DNA from: Bacillota bacterium
Lineage (GTDB): Bacteria > Bacillota > Clostridia > DSM-8532
DNA length: 64,000 nt
Direction of reading: 5' to 3'
Assembly: GCA_023415825.1 (NCBI GenBank)
Contig: JAEZJF010000016.1
Coordinates: 186,001-250,000 of the forward strand
This document shows, piece after piece, positions 44,214 through 53,423 of this stretch; position 1 is the stretch's first letter, and the number at the start of each line of letters is the position of its first letter. The notes beneath the pieces are model-generated. The model did not search any database and was not told the origin of the DNA. It saw nothing but the letters and a program-made list of their open reading frames with translations. Position numbers and translations under genes: made by a program.

Positions 44214-45216
44214 CAGAGGATTCTCTTTCAATAACAGCGGGAGTGAGCACAATGTGATGGGGGCCGTTGGCATTCTTGAGGTTATTTAGCAGCAAATTGC
44301 AGGATTGAATGCCCAGCTCAAACACATCAATATCCACAACGCTTAAGGATGGAGAAGTATATGGCGCAAATGGGTAATTGTCGAAGGTCATGAGCTTTAG
44401 CTCCTGAGGGATGGAAATATCCATCTTTTGAAGTACCTTCAATGCCTCATAAGCGATGAAATTGCTGCTGAGGACCAGCCCGTCGGGGCGCTCCTCAAGC
44501 GTCATGAGGCTTTTAATCAGCCCGGGAATAGAGGTAAATTCATCGCCGGTATCCATGATAATCTTACTGTCAAAAGGAATGCCGGCAGCATCAAGTGCTT
44601 TTTTATAGCCGTCAAAGCGCTTTTTGGTAATACTTGAGGTAATGTTCTGGCCCATGAAAGCAATTCGACGGGTGCCCTTTTCAATAAGGTGTGATGCGGC
44701 AAGTATGCCGGCTTGAGTATTATCTATATCCACCCAGGGATAGGAGGTCTTTAGGGAGGGCTGCCCGACAAAAACGCAGGGAAAGCTGTTTTGTTCAATA
44801 ATGTCCAAAAGGCTTTGAGTGAATCCGGTAAGATGAATCAATAATCCATCGATGCGCTTCTGTACCATAAGCCGTTCCAGCTCGGTAGGATCTTTGAGCA
44901 CCGTGCTCATATTGATGAGGGAAAGGGAGTAGCCATATTTTTGAGCTACTTCTTCTATACCACCCAAAATTTCATAGATATAGGGGTTAATGAAAGCGTC
45001 CTCCCGCTGGAGGCTCATCATAAGGCCAATCGTATAAGAGCTCTGCTGCGCAAAGCTCCGGGCTATAATATTAGGATAGTAAGAGAGCTCCTCCATGATT
45101 TTCTTAACCCGCTCTTTGGTTTCAGCAGAAATAGTCGGTGCGTCATGAATTACTTTGGAAACTGTAGAAATCGATACTCTTGCAGCCTTGGCCACATCCC
45201 GTATGGTAACTGCCAT
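44194..45216 (-). CDS. LacI-family regulator of the adjacent amylase gene
   Basis: 340 residues. Start taken at ATG 45216 (MAVTIRDVAKAARVSISTVS) because the GTG three codons upstream lies in the GAGGTG ribosome site. The helix-turn-helix is at residues 4-23, the hinge helix NIIARSFAQQ follows, and the periplasmic-binding-like ligand domain is complete. Divergent from the GH13 gene, with an operator-like AAAACGGTTT site at that promoter; probably a maltodextrin- or glucan-responsive repressor. Confidence 0.9.
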   Translation of the reverse strand: MAVTIRDVAKAARVSISTVSKVIHDAPTISAETKERVKKIMEELSYYPNIIARSFAQQSSYTIGLMMSLQREDAFINPYIYEILGGIEEVAQKYGYSLSLINMSTVLKDPTELERLMVQKRIDGLLIHLTGFTQSLLDIIEQNSFPCVFVGQPSLKTSYPWVDIDNTQAGILAASHLIEKGTRRIAFMGQNITSSITKKRFDGYKKALDAAGIPFDSKIIMDTGDEFTSIPGLIKSLMTLEERPDGLVLSSNFIAYEALKVLQKMDISIPQELKLMTFDNYPFAPYTSPSLSVVDIDVFELGIQSCNLLLNNLKNANGPHHIVLTPAVIERESSASFCEP

Positions 45217-45355
45217 TTTGGTCACCTCATCTTAGCCAGTCATAATCTCTCTTTTCAAAAAAGCAAGCCCTGCTCATTATACCATGAATAACCCCAGGCT
45301 TATATGACTTTCCAGCTTGCTGCAAGCTCGCGTTTACCATGCAAGTAACCAGTAC

Positions 45356-45403
45356 TTTACAAATCCACGAAACCGGCATATAATAAAAGGGAAAACGGTT
45401 TCC
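45356..45403 (+). promoter_or_regulatory. GH13 gene promoter with overlapping operator
   Basis: TTTACA at 45356-45361 and TATAAT at 45379-45384 are 17 bp apart. Immediately downstream, GGAAAACGGTTTCC (45390-45403) is a dyad with CG centre, fitting a LacI-family operator and, nearly as well, a catabolite-response (cre) site. A half-site AAACCGG lies in the spacer at 45370. Confidence 0.6.
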
Positions 45404-45420
45404 TAAATGGAGGGATTTTT

Positions 45421-47163
45421 ATGAATAGGCATGCAATTTTGCATTTTCCGGACTCATCCTATGCCCATGCCTTAACTGAGAATCGTGTGGTTATAAGGCT
45501 TCGGGCAGCAAAAGGCGATCTTAAGCGCTGTATTCTCCTTTATGGCAACAGGGTATATCCTGCACCCAGAATCAAGATCAATCCTATGGACATGGTCCTT
45601 GTGGCCTCTGATCAATTATTTGATTATTTTGAAGCTGACTTTGAGACAGACCTGGATCGCATCTGCTACTACTTTTGGTTGGATGATGGGACAGAGACTA
45701 TGTACTATTATTCCTCAGAATTTACACAGCGGCCTACCCTTAATCGTACCGAGTACTTCCAGTTTCCGTACATACGTCGGGAGGATATTGCGCAGGTACC
45801 CCAGTGGGCTAAGAATGTCATCATGTACCAGATCTTTCCTGACAGCTTTGCTACCTCAAAAGGCCGCATCAGTGGAAAACCGATGGAAGTGACAACCGAA
45901 GAAGGCCATCAATCCACCGGTAAGCTGGGGGGCACCATAAAAGGTATTTCAGAGAACGTGGATTATTTAAAAGAGCTGGGTGTTAACTGCATTTATATCA
46001 ATCCCGTTTTCACGGCGGGGGCCTACCACAAATATGATACCATTGATTACTACTCCATCGACCCTTGCTTTGGCACTAGCGAAGATTTCAAAGCCATGGT
46101 TGAAATCCTGCACCAAAATGGCATTCGTATTATTCTTGACGGTGTTTTCAATCACTGCGGGTGGAAGTTTTTTGCCTTCCAGGATGTACTTAAAAAAGGC
46201 GAGGCTTCAGCCTACAAGGATTGGTTCTATAGTCTTACGTTTCCCATCAGTGTAGATCCCGTTAATTATGCGGCCTTTGCCTATGTGAAGCAAATGCCCA
46301 AGCTGAATACAGGGAATCCGGAAGTTGTCGAATACTTCTGTGAGGTTGGACGTTATTGGATCAGAGAAATGGGAATAGACGGATGGCGTTTGGATGTAGC
46401 CAACGAAGTTGATCATGATTTTTGGAGAGCCTTCCGAAAAGCTGTCCAACAGGAAAAATCGGATGCCTTCCTGATAGCCGAGATTTGGGAGGATGCCCAG
46501 CAGTGGCTGCTTGGAGATCAATTTGATTCCGCCATGAACTATCGCTTTACCAATACGGTCATCGACTTTATCGGAAAGGACGCCATAAGCGCAGATGAAT
46601 TCGACGCCTGTCTCAATGCGATGCTGATGCGCTATAAGAAGCAGATAACCCCGGTTCAGATGAATATGCTGGATTCTCATGATGTGCCCCGCTTCCTTTC
46701 TCTTTGCGGGAATGACATGAGAAGGCTTAAGCTGGCCGCTCTCTTTGAATTGACCTATGTGGGTATTCCATCCATCTTTGCAGGGGATGAAAAGGGTATC
46801 AGCGGCATTCAGGAGGCTGAATATCGGGCTCCCATGATCTGGTCGGATACCGATGAATCGGAAGAGCTTACATGCTACTATAAAAAGCTCATTGCCATCC
46901 GAAAAAATCACATGAATCTCTTTACAGGGGATTGTAAGACGGTTCTGAAGGACTCGGGACGAGGCCTGTACGCTTTTAAACGAAGTGATGGAGCGGAGGA
47001 GGCCATGGTCGTGCTCAACAACAGTGAGCGTGAAAATCAGGTCATCTTACCCCTGTGCAACAATAAAGCCCTGGTCAACCTCATGACTCATGAGACCCTT
47101 ACCGCTTTTGAAAACAAGGTCATGCTGACCTTGCCCCCTTTAAGCGGCGCAATTCTGATTTAA
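45421..47163 (+). CDS. GH13 alpha-amylase family (neopullulanase/cyclomaltodextrinase-like)
   Basis: 580 residues, no signal peptide, so cytoplasmic. An N-terminal beta-sandwich (about 1-120) resembles CBM34, followed by the GH13 barrel. Catalytic residues can be placed: nucleophile D325 in GWRLDVANE, acid/base E354 in AEIWED and D421 in LDSHD. YINPVFTAGAYHKYDT matches the CMDase/neopullulanase subfamily. It probably cleaves imported maltodextrins, cyclodextrins or pullulan fragments. Controlled by the divergent LacI-type gene. ATG 45421 with GGAGGG upstream. Confidence 0.92.
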   Translation: MNRHAILHFPDSSYAHALTENRVVIRLRAAKGDLKRCILLYGNRVYPAPRIKINPMDMVLVASDQLFDYFEADFETDLDRICYYFWLDDGTETMYYYSSEFTQRPTLNRTEYFQFPYIRREDIAQVPQWAKNVIMYQIFPDSFATSKGRISGKPMEVTTEEGHQSTGKLGGTIKGISENVDYLKELGVNCIYINPVFTAGAYHKYDTIDYYSIDPCFGTSEDFKAMVEILHQNGIRIILDGVFNHCGWKFFAFQDVLKKGEASAYKDWFYSLTFPISVDPVNYAAFAYVKQMPKLNTGNPEVVEYFCEVGRYWIREMGIDGWRLDVANEVDHDFWRAFRKAVQQEKSDAFLIAEIWEDAQQWLLGDQFDSAMNYRFTNTVIDFIGKDAISADEFDACLNAMLMRYKKQITPVQMNMLDSHDVPRFLSLCGNDMRRLKLAALFELTYVGIPSIFAGDEKGISGIQEAEYRAPMIWSDTDESEELTCYYKKLIAIRKNHMNLFTGDCKTVLKDSGRGLYAFKRSDGAEEAMVVLNNSERENQVILPLCNNKALVNLMTHETLTAFENKVMLTLPPLSGAILI

Positions 47164-47299
47164 GGGGACAGCAGTTCTTTTGAAGTCATAGGCAAAAGTT
47201 TGTTCTTTTTTGATTTTAAAGGGTAAAATGATAATAAGTGAATTGGTCAATATTAAAGTTATCAGATTTACCAATTAATAAATTAAAGGAGATCAACTA

Positions 47300-48187
47300 A
47301 TGCTATATGATGCAGTTATGCTCGGAAGAGGCCCGGCTGGCGTATCCTGTGCGGTTTATACCATCAGGGCCGGCCTGAAGACTTTAATTATCGGAAGATT
47401 TGACAGTACGCTTTTAAAGGCTGATAAAATAGAAAACTATTATGGTTTTGAGCAGCCCATAAGCGGAAGAGCTCTTTTGGAGGCTGGAGAAAAACAGGCC
47501 TTAAGGCTGGGTGTCGAAATAGTGGAAGACGAAGTGGTAGGGATTGAAAAAGAGACTCATTTCAAAATTACCTGCACAAACGGAACCTATGAAGCTCGCA
47601 CGGTACTTTTGGCCACAGGCAGCCCCGTAATAAAGGCACCTGTTAAGAAGCTGGAGCAGTTCGAAGGAAAAGGCGTAAGCTATTGCACCACCTGTGACGG
47701 ATTTTTTTACCGGAACAAAAAGGTAGGGGTGCTGGGCTATACCGATTATGCCGTTCACGAAGCATCCGAGCTGCTTCCCTTCACCCAGGACATAACACTG
47801 TTTACAAATGCTATGCCGCTCAATATTTCTGATAGCCAGAAGGACAAGCTTGCTCAATTTAAGCTCAATACTGAAAAAGTAAAAGAGCTTACGGGCCAAG
47901 AGATATTAGAGGGTGTCATACTGGAAAATGGCAGCCAGGAAAGCCTTCAAGGGCTTTTCATAGCCTTTGGAAGTGCATCCTCCACAAGCTTTGCCTTGAA
48001 GCTGGGGATTGCTACCAACGGAAAGTCCATTACTGTGAATGAAAAAATGGAGACAAATATTCCAGGCCTTTTTGCCGCGGGAGATTGTACCGGCTTGTTT
48101 AAACAGGTGTCGGTAGCCGTGGGGCAGGGGGCCATCGCCTCTCGTCAGATGATTGAAGTGGTGCGGAAAATGAGAAAAGACGGATAA
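47300..48187 (+). CDS. Thioredoxin-reductase-like flavoprotein without NADPH motif
   Basis: 295 residues. FAD site GRGPAGVSCAVYTIRAG, redox pair C129/C132 in CTTCDGFFY and the C-terminal FAD motif GLFAAGDCTG are those of low-Mr thioredoxin reductase. The second Rossmann motif, usually GGGNSAVEEA, is GYTDYAVHEA here and the HRR-type NADPH-phosphate motif is absent. This is the pattern of ferredoxin-dependent flavin thioredoxin reductases of clostridia; a closely related orphan oxidoreductase is the alternative. Start supported by AAAGGAG. Confidence 0.85.
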   Translation: MLYDAVMLGRGPAGVSCAVYTIRAGLKTLIIGRFDSTLLKADKIENYYGFEQPISGRALLEAGEKQALRLGVEIVEDEVVGIEKETHFKITCTNGTYEARTVLLATGSPVIKAPVKKLEQFEGKGVSYCTTCDGFFYRNKKVGVLGYTDYAVHEASELLPFTQDITLFTNAMPLNISDSQKDKLAQFKLNTEKVKELTGQEILEGVILENGSQESLQGLFIAFGSASSTSFALKLGIATNGKSITVNEKMETNIPGLFAAGDCTGLFKQVSVAVGQGAIASRQMIEVVRKMRKDG

Positions 48188-48200
48188 CCATCCGTCTTTT
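48175..48200 (+). terminator. Terminator overlapping the thioredoxin-reductase-like stop codon
   Basis: AAAAGACGGAT (48175-48185), AACC loop, ATCCGTCTTTT (48190-48200): a perfect 11-bp stem ending in TTTT, with the stop codon inside it. Confidence 0.8.
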
Positions 48201-48486
48201 CCTTTTAAAGGAGGAATCTATATAAAATTTTAAAAATGTGCCGCTCCAAAAGGAGCGAAAAAAGGGGTAAAAGGGGCAAATTTTAGTGTGTTATTTACTG
48301 CATATAGTACTATGATTGTATTTCAATTGTTATTGTCTAACGTGCTTCATTTCTTACTATGTGTTTATTATAGCCAAATAGGCTTTTCGTTATAAGTATA
48401 AAATCCAACAAAAATATAGGGCCAAGTGTTTTTTCATTTCGTGCAACATGTTATGGTCAAACTGCACCAAAAAAGGAGCAATTAAA

Positions 48487-48528
48487 ATGAAAATTTTGAT
48501 CATCCCTAAAGCCTATATATCCGTGTAG
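48487..48528 (+). other. Thirteen-codon frame with ribosome site in a 500-bp gap
   Basis: AAAAAAGGAG at 48470-48479 is followed by ATG 48487 and MKILIIPKAYISV before TAG. It may be a leader peptide or the start of a decayed gene. The remaining gap 48201-48692 is AT-rich; besides a CGCTCC-AAAA-GGAGCG hairpin at 48242-48257, nothing is recognised in it. Confidence 0.25.
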
Positions 48529-48692
48529 TTTTTGTAGACCAGACGATTCTTCTCGCAAAAGTTTTATCAGGCCAAAGATAATCTTCTTTTTACCCCTTGG
48601 GCACTACTTTGTAAAGTGGTGTTTGAAAACAAGAATAAAAGAACAGGTCCACACATAGACATAAAAATGGATTCAGACAAGAGGTGTGCATT

Positions 48693-49382
48693 ATGAAAAA
48701 AATGAGAGTAATAGCTGTGATGATGATTCTGGCGCTTTTAATGTGTTCCTGCGCAAATAAAAATAATGATGCGTCCGTTAGCGAGGATCTCACGCCCATA
48801 AGCAGCCTAAACATCGATGAGGAAGAAGCGGCTGTGCTCAATGAAAAGGTGCCCGTAATTTTGTATTTCAGTGACGAGCAGGATACCAAGCTGGTCAAAG
48901 AGATACGCTACGTGGACATCAAGGAAGCAAAGAAAGGAGCTTCAACTCTGGCATCCGCCATGGTCAAGGAGCTTATTGCAGGTCCCAAAGCAAAAGGACT
49001 CAAGGCTGTTATAGCCCAGGGCACGACTTTAAGAGCTCCGGTTACCATTGAGGGAAGAGTGGCAACGGTGGACTTCACCAAGGAGTTTGTAGAAAACCAT
49101 CCTGGTGGAAAAACAATTGCAGAACTGACCGTTTACTCTATTGTCAATACCTTGACTGAATTGAAGGATGTTGAGCGTGTTAAAATTATCATCAATGGTA
49201 AGGCTACAAAGAACTTTAAAGATAATGTAACCTTGAACAACGACTTCCCACGCAATGATGCGGTTGTCAACAAAGAAGTCGGGCTGGCTCTTCCCGAAGA
49301 CGGGGGCCTGGCTCCTGTAGGCGTGGAGAGTGAGGAAACTGCAGAAATTTCAAACGAAGAAGATGTGGACCCGCTTGAATAA
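48693..49382 (+). CDS. GerMN-domain lipoprotein
   Basis: 229 residues from ATG 48693, preceded by AGAGGTG; the GTG nine bases earlier is part of that site. Lipoprotein signal peptide (MILALLMCSCANK). One GerMN domain at about residues 50-175 (VKELIAGPKAKGLKAVIAQG, RVATVDFTKEFVENHPGG), the domain of spore germination/envelope protein GerM. The acidic tail is low in complexity. GerM acts in envelope remodelling during sporulation; single-domain members in clostridia are often of unknown role. It lies just before ddl. Confidence 0.88.
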   Translation: MKKMRVIAVMMILALLMCSCANKNNDASVSEDLTPISSLNIDEEEAAVLNEKVPVILYFSDEQDTKLVKEIRYVDIKEAKKGASTLASAMVKELIAGPKAKGLKAVIAQGTTLRAPVTIEGRVATVDFTKEFVENHPGGKTIAELTVYSIVNTLTELKDVERVKIIINGKATKNFKDNVTLNNDFPRNDAVVNKEVGLALPEDGGLAPVGVESEETAEISNEEDVDPLE

Positions 49383-49445
49383 TTAAGGGTCAATCATGTA
49401 TAATCAGTTGAAAGAGTACGTTTGTTATTCAAAACAAATATTTGG

Positions 49446-49467
49446 AGGGGAGCGATTTTGCTCCCCT
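49446..49467 (+). other. Hairpin in the ddl leader
   Basis: AGGGGAGC (49446-49453), GATTTT loop, GCTCCCCT (49460-49467): an 8-bp GC-rich stem between the GerMN gene and ddl, 24 nt before the ddl start. No T run follows, so it is more likely a message-stability or attenuating hairpin than a terminator. Confidence 0.45.
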
Positions 49468-49490
49468 TGAGCCCATTTCGGGAGGCAAAG

Positions 49491-50627
49491 ATGAGAGAAA
49501 AGATTAAGGTAGCGATTCTTTTTGGTGGGCAATCTTCGGAACATGAAGTTTCCAGGACCTCAGCCCAGTGCGTTCTTGAGAATATTGACAAGGATCGTTT
49601 TGACATACAGACCATCGGCATTACTAAAAGCGGTGAATGGTTGAGGTTCGATGGGGATGTAGCCCTTATCGGATCCGGGGAATGGGAACCTCACGCCAGA
49701 AAGCAGCTTCTGGAGGCCGCGCCGTCCAATATTGATTTATCCGGTAAAGAGGAGTTGTCGGCTCCCAGTTGTATGGATCTTATCAGCTTTAAGAACAATG
49801 AGGGCAAAAAGGTCAATGTAGATGTGGTCTTTCCAGTTCTTCACGGTCCCAATGGCGAAGACGGGTCTGTGCAGGGCTTGCTTCAATTGGCCGATATTCC
49901 TTATGTGGGCTGCAATATTCTGGCTTCGGCTGCCGGAATGGATAAGGAGTTTTCGAAACTGGTTTTTCAAAATGCCGGCATACCACAGGCTGACTATATC
50001 AAGGTCATGAGAAATGAAATTGAGGGAGCCATACCCTTTCTGATCAATCGGGTCACAGAAAAGCTTGGATGGCCATGCTTTATAAAGCCGGCAAATGCCG
50101 GGTCCTCGGTGGGTGTGAGTAAGGTCAGAAAACCTGATGAATTGGAAGCTGCCCTTCTTTTCGCAGCTCAATATGACACAAAAATTCTTATCGAGGAATT
50201 TATTGACGGACAGGAAGTGGAGTGTGCTGTTTTAGGCAATGAAAATCCCATCGCATCAACTGTAGGGGAAATCGTTCCGTGCAATGAATTCTATGACTAT
50301 AACGCCAAATACATTGACGGAAAATCGGATACAATAATACCTGCCAACCTTCAGCCGCAAATTATGGAACAGGTGCGGGACTACGCTGTCAGAGCCTTTA
50401 AAGCTCTGGGCTGCTCAGGTCTTTCTCGTGTTGATTTTTTTGTTGATCGGAAAACTGAGCGTGTTATTCTTAATGAAATTAATACCATGCCGGGATTTAC
50501 AAGCATCAGTATGTATTCCAAGCTCTGGGAGGCCAGTGGCATTCCCTATTCAGAGCTTATTGCAAGATTGATCGATTTAGCCTTTGAAAAATACGAGCAA
50601 ACCTTACGCTCTTATGAAAGGAAATAG
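49491..50627 (+). CDS. ddl: D-alanine-D-alanine ligase
   Basis: 378 residues from ATG 49491 (GGGAGG upstream; an earlier in-frame start at 49422 lies before the leader hairpin). ATP-grasp enzyme joining two D-Ala for peptidoglycan precursors. Motifs: LFGGQSSEHEVSRTSA, PVLHGPNGEDGSVQGL, CFIKPANAGSSVGVSKV and LNEINTMPGFTSISMY with the metal-binding glutamate and asparagine. The EFYDYNAKY omega-loop has the Tyr/Lys pattern typical of D-Ala-D-Ala rather than D-lactate ligases. Followed 2 nt later by the DUF1934 gene. Confidence 0.95.
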   Translation: MREKIKVAILFGGQSSEHEVSRTSAQCVLENIDKDRFDIQTIGITKSGEWLRFDGDVALIGSGEWEPHARKQLLEAAPSNIDLSGKEELSAPSCMDLISFKNNEGKKVNVDVVFPVLHGPNGEDGSVQGLLQLADIPYVGCNILASAAGMDKEFSKLVFQNAGIPQADYIKVMRNEIEGAIPFLINRVTEKLGWPCFIKPANAGSSVGVSKVRKPDELEAALLFAAQYDTKILIEEFIDGQEVECAVLGNENPIASTVGEIVPCNEFYDYNAKYIDGKSDTIIPANLQPQIMEQVRDYAVRAFKALGCSGLSRVDFFVDRKTERVILNEINTMPGFTSISMYSKLWEASGIPYSELIARLIDLAFEKYEQTLRSYERK

Positions 50628-50629
50628 AA

Positions 50630-51058
50630 GTGGAGAAACAGGTTTTAATTACAGTTAACAGCGTCATCGACGGTAATTCCGGTGAGAGCGATAAAATGAG
50701 CTTTATTACGGAAGGAAAGCTAACCAAAGAAAATGACGAGTATACTGTGAGCTATGAGGAAAGTCAAATAACAGGTCTTGATGGAACGACCACCACATTA
50801 AAGGTCAAAAAGGACTCCGTAACCTTGATCCGCCATGGCAATGTGGATGCCATGATGCTTTTTGAAGTTGGCAAGACCCATCTTACCGATTATGATACAC
50901 AATACGGAAGCATTATGATGGGTATAACCGCTAAAAAGCTGGCCGTGGATCTGGGTGATGCCGGCGGGGAAATAAAGGTTGATTATATACTGGAGTACAA
51001 CCGTGTTTACGGTGGGAAAAACAGCCTTAATGTAACAGTCAGTGAGCTTAACAACTAA
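50630..51058 (+). CDS. DUF1934 (YwiB-like) protein
   Basis: 142 residues forming a calycin-like beta-barrel (VLITVNSVIDGNSGESDKM, then SIMMGITAKKLAVDLGDAGG). Firmicute members are encoded directly upstream of argS, as here; the molecular function is not known. GTG start with AAAGGAA inside the end of ddl, showing coupling. Confidence 0.88.
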   Translation: MEKQVLITVNSVIDGNSGESDKMSFITEGKLTKENDEYTVSYEESQITGLDGTTTTLKVKKDSVTLIRHGNVDAMMLFEVGKTHLTDYDTQYGSIMMGITAKKLAVDLGDAGGEIKVDYILEYNRVYGGKNSLNVTVSELNN

Positions 51059-51102
51059 GAAAATCCGAGATAACAGATGAAACAAGGGATGGATGAACAG
51101 GC

Positions 51103-52797
51103 ATGAACAATATCTTCGAAACAATACGCGAGCAGATTGGTTCAGTCACAAAGGAAGCCTTTCTGGCCTGCGAGCAAAAAGGCAGCTTACCGGTCGTAGA
51201 ATTGCCGGAGATGACAGTGGAAGTACCCCGTGAAAGAGGTTTTGGCGACTTCTCAACCAATATAGCCATGCAGGTCGCGAAGCAGGTCAAGCTTCCCCCC
51301 AGAAAGACGGCGGAGCTTTTAGTGGCTGAGTTCAATTTTTCAGGGACCTATATTGAGAAGGTTGAGATTGCGGGCCCGGGATTTATCAATTTCTATCTTG
51401 ATAAATCTTGGCTTTATGATGCCCTCAGGCTTATTCAGCTTAAGCGGGAGCAGTATGGTGAAGTGGAGCTTGGCAAGGGCAAAAGGGTCAATGTGGAGTT
51501 TGTCAGTGCCAATCCTACAGGTCCCCTTCATATGGGCAATGCGCGCGGCGGCGCCCTTGGAGATTGTCTTGCCAGTGTACTTAAAAAAGCGGGGTACGAC
51601 GTGACCCGTGAATTCTATATCAATGATGCCGGAAATCAGATTGAACGTTTCGGACTTTCCCTTGAGGCCCGCTATCTTCAGATATTTTTGGGTGAGGATC
51701 AGGTTGAGTTCCCTGAGGATGGCTATCACGGTGAAGACATCATAGAGCATGTCAAAAATTATATTGATCAAAATGGAGATATCCTCGTTTCCAAGACATC
51801 CGAGGAAAGGCGGCAAATCCTTGTTGATTATGCCCTCCCCATTAATATCCAAAAAATCCGAGATACCCTGTCAGCCTATGGTATTGAATATGACGTCTGG
51901 TTCTCGGAAAAGTCTCTTCATGAAAGCGGTGCTGTTCACGAAACTGTTGAATTTTTACAGGCCAGTGGCTTTACAGTTGAAAAAGAGGGGGCTATCTGGC
52001 TGAATGGAGAAAAGCTGGGGCTCGAAAAGGACGAGGTTCTTATTCGTAATAACGGCATACCCACCTATATGGCCGCTGACATTGCCTATCATCGCAATAA
52101 ATTTGTAACGCGAAGTTTCGACTGGGCCATTGACCTTTGGGGAGCCGACCACCATGGTCACGTTGCCCGTATGAAAGCCGCCATGGAGCCCTTCGGAATT
52201 AAGAGCCAACGTCTGGAGGTTATACTGTTCCAGCTTGTGAGGCTTTATCGTAACGGTGAGATCGCACGTATGTCTAAACGGACGGGCAAGGCCATCTCAC
52301 TCGGTGATCTGCTGGAAGAGGTAGGCCGGGATGCCGCGCGATTTATTTTCAACTTGAAGACCGCGGGCAGTCATTTGGATTTTGATCTGGATCTTGCTGT
52401 CAAGCAGTCCAATGACAATCCTGTTTTCTACGTTCAATACGCCCATGCCCGTATCTGCAGTATCCTCCGGAAGCTTTCCGAGGAGGGGGTTGTACCAAGA
52501 TCCGCGGAAATGGTGAAGCTTGTTCTTTTAAAGGAAAAAGAGGAAGAAGAGCTCATAAGGAAACTGGCTGAATACCCTGAAGAGGTAACCCTTGCAGCCA
52601 AATCGCTGGAACCCAGCAGATTGACGCGCTATGTCATGGAGGTTGCAGGAAGCTTTCATAGCTTCTATAACGCCTGCCGTGTAAAGGGTGAGGAGGAAGA
52701 GCTCATGATGGCCAGACTCATCCTGGTAGACAGTACGCGTATCGTCATCCGGAACATTTTGGAGCTCATCAGCATACAGGCTCCTGAAAAAATGTAA
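51103..52797 (+). CDS. argS: Arginyl-tRNA synthetase
   Basis: 564 residues, the usual length. N-terminal ADD domain with ERGFGDFSTNIAMQVAK, class I HIGH motif within SANPTGPLHMGNARGG, the KMSKS-equivalent ARMSKRTGKAI and the C-terminal DALR anticodon-binding domain (SNDNPVFYVQYAHARI). Charges tRNA-Arg. The ribosome site before ATG 51103 is weak. No T-box leader is visible in the 44-nt gap. Confidence 0.96.
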   Translation: MNNIFETIREQIGSVTKEAFLACEQKGSLPVVELPEMTVEVPRERGFGDFSTNIAMQVAKQVKLPPRKTAELLVAEFNFSGTYIEKVEIAGPGFINFYLDKSWLYDALRLIQLKREQYGEVELGKGKRVNVEFVSANPTGPLHMGNARGGALGDCLASVLKKAGYDVTREFYINDAGNQIERFGLSLEARYLQIFLGEDQVEFPEDGYHGEDIIEHVKNYIDQNGDILVSKTSEERRQILVDYALPINIQKIRDTLSAYGIEYDVWFSEKSLHESGAVHETVEFLQASGFTVEKEGAIWLNGEKLGLEKDEVLIRNNGIPTYMAADIAYHRNKFVTRSFDWAIDLWGADHHGHVARMKAAMEPFGIKSQRLEVILFQLVRLYRNGEIARMSKRTGKAISLGDLLEEVGRDAARFIFNLKTAGSHLDFDLDLAVKQSNDNPVFYVQYAHARICSILRKLSEEGVVPRSAEMVKLVLLKEKEEEELIRKLAEYPEEVTLAAKSLEPSRLTRYVMEVAGSFHSFYNACRVKGEEEELMMARLILVDSTRIVIRNILELISIQAPEKM

Positions 52798-52850
52798 AAA
52801 AGATTCAGACTTTTATCCATGGATTTTGTATCTAAGAGAGGGGAATACCA

Positions 52851-53345
52851 ATGAGCCTATTTAAAGAATGGCAGACGAAACTTGAAAATCAACGCAGTGA
52901 TGCAGCAAACGAAAAGTTCTTTGAGAACTACCTGGCAAAAGAAACCGAGGCTTACAAGAGCATTTTAGCTTCCGGCACCACAGCTCTCCAGGGGCGTCTT
53001 GAAGATCTTGCCAAGACCTATGACATGGACAATATCACCTTCACGGGCTTTCTGGACGGTATTAACACCAGCCTGGACAGTGAGCTTGATCTGGAGGCTC
53101 TGACAGAGGAAAGTGATATTGACAAGGCCATTGTTTTGGAAAAGCTTTATTATAATATGCTGAACGCCAAGGCTCAATGGCTTTATGAGCTTAACGAGTG
53201 GGATGCCCATTTAACTTCCGAGCAGCGTTCTGAGATCAGAAAACAGTATAATGAGGATCATCGAGCAGTCAGTAATAAAGTAGGAAGAAATGATCCCTGT
53301 CCTTGTGGAAGCGGCAAGAAATATAAAAAGTGCTGCGGAGCGTAA
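52851..53345 (+). CDS. SEC-C motif protein
   Basis: 164 residues. About 130 helical, acidic residues are followed by a C-terminal SEC-C zinc motif ([19 protein letters not shown]) of the kind at the end of SecA, which binds zinc and SecB or ribosomes. Stand-alone proteins of this type are common in clostridia with unknown function. Start supported by AGAGGGG. Confidence 0.85.
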
Positions 53346-53374
53346 AAGCTCAATCCTAGCTCTTAAAAGCCTTA

Positions 53375-53408
53375 GAAGCCTCTGAGAAAAACAGGACTCA
53401 GAGACTTC
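53375..53408 (+). terminator. Hairpin after the SEC-C gene
   Basis: GAAG-C-CTCTGAG (53375-53386) pairs with CTCAGAG-A-CTTC (53397-53408), one internal mismatch; TTCAT follows, so the T run is weak. Confidence 0.5.
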
Positions 53409-53423
53409 TTCATATAAAGATCA

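Noticed and set aside
47501..47899. Long minus-strand open frame inside the thioredoxin-reductase-like gene
   Set aside because: The plus strand has clear FAD and CTTC motifs and a ribosome site; the opposite frame is a shadow with no motif.
48242..48257. CGCTCC-AAAA-GGAGCG hairpin as a terminator
   Set aside because: It is followed by A residues on the plus strand and a proper terminator already lies at 48175-48200; no minus-strand gene ends there.
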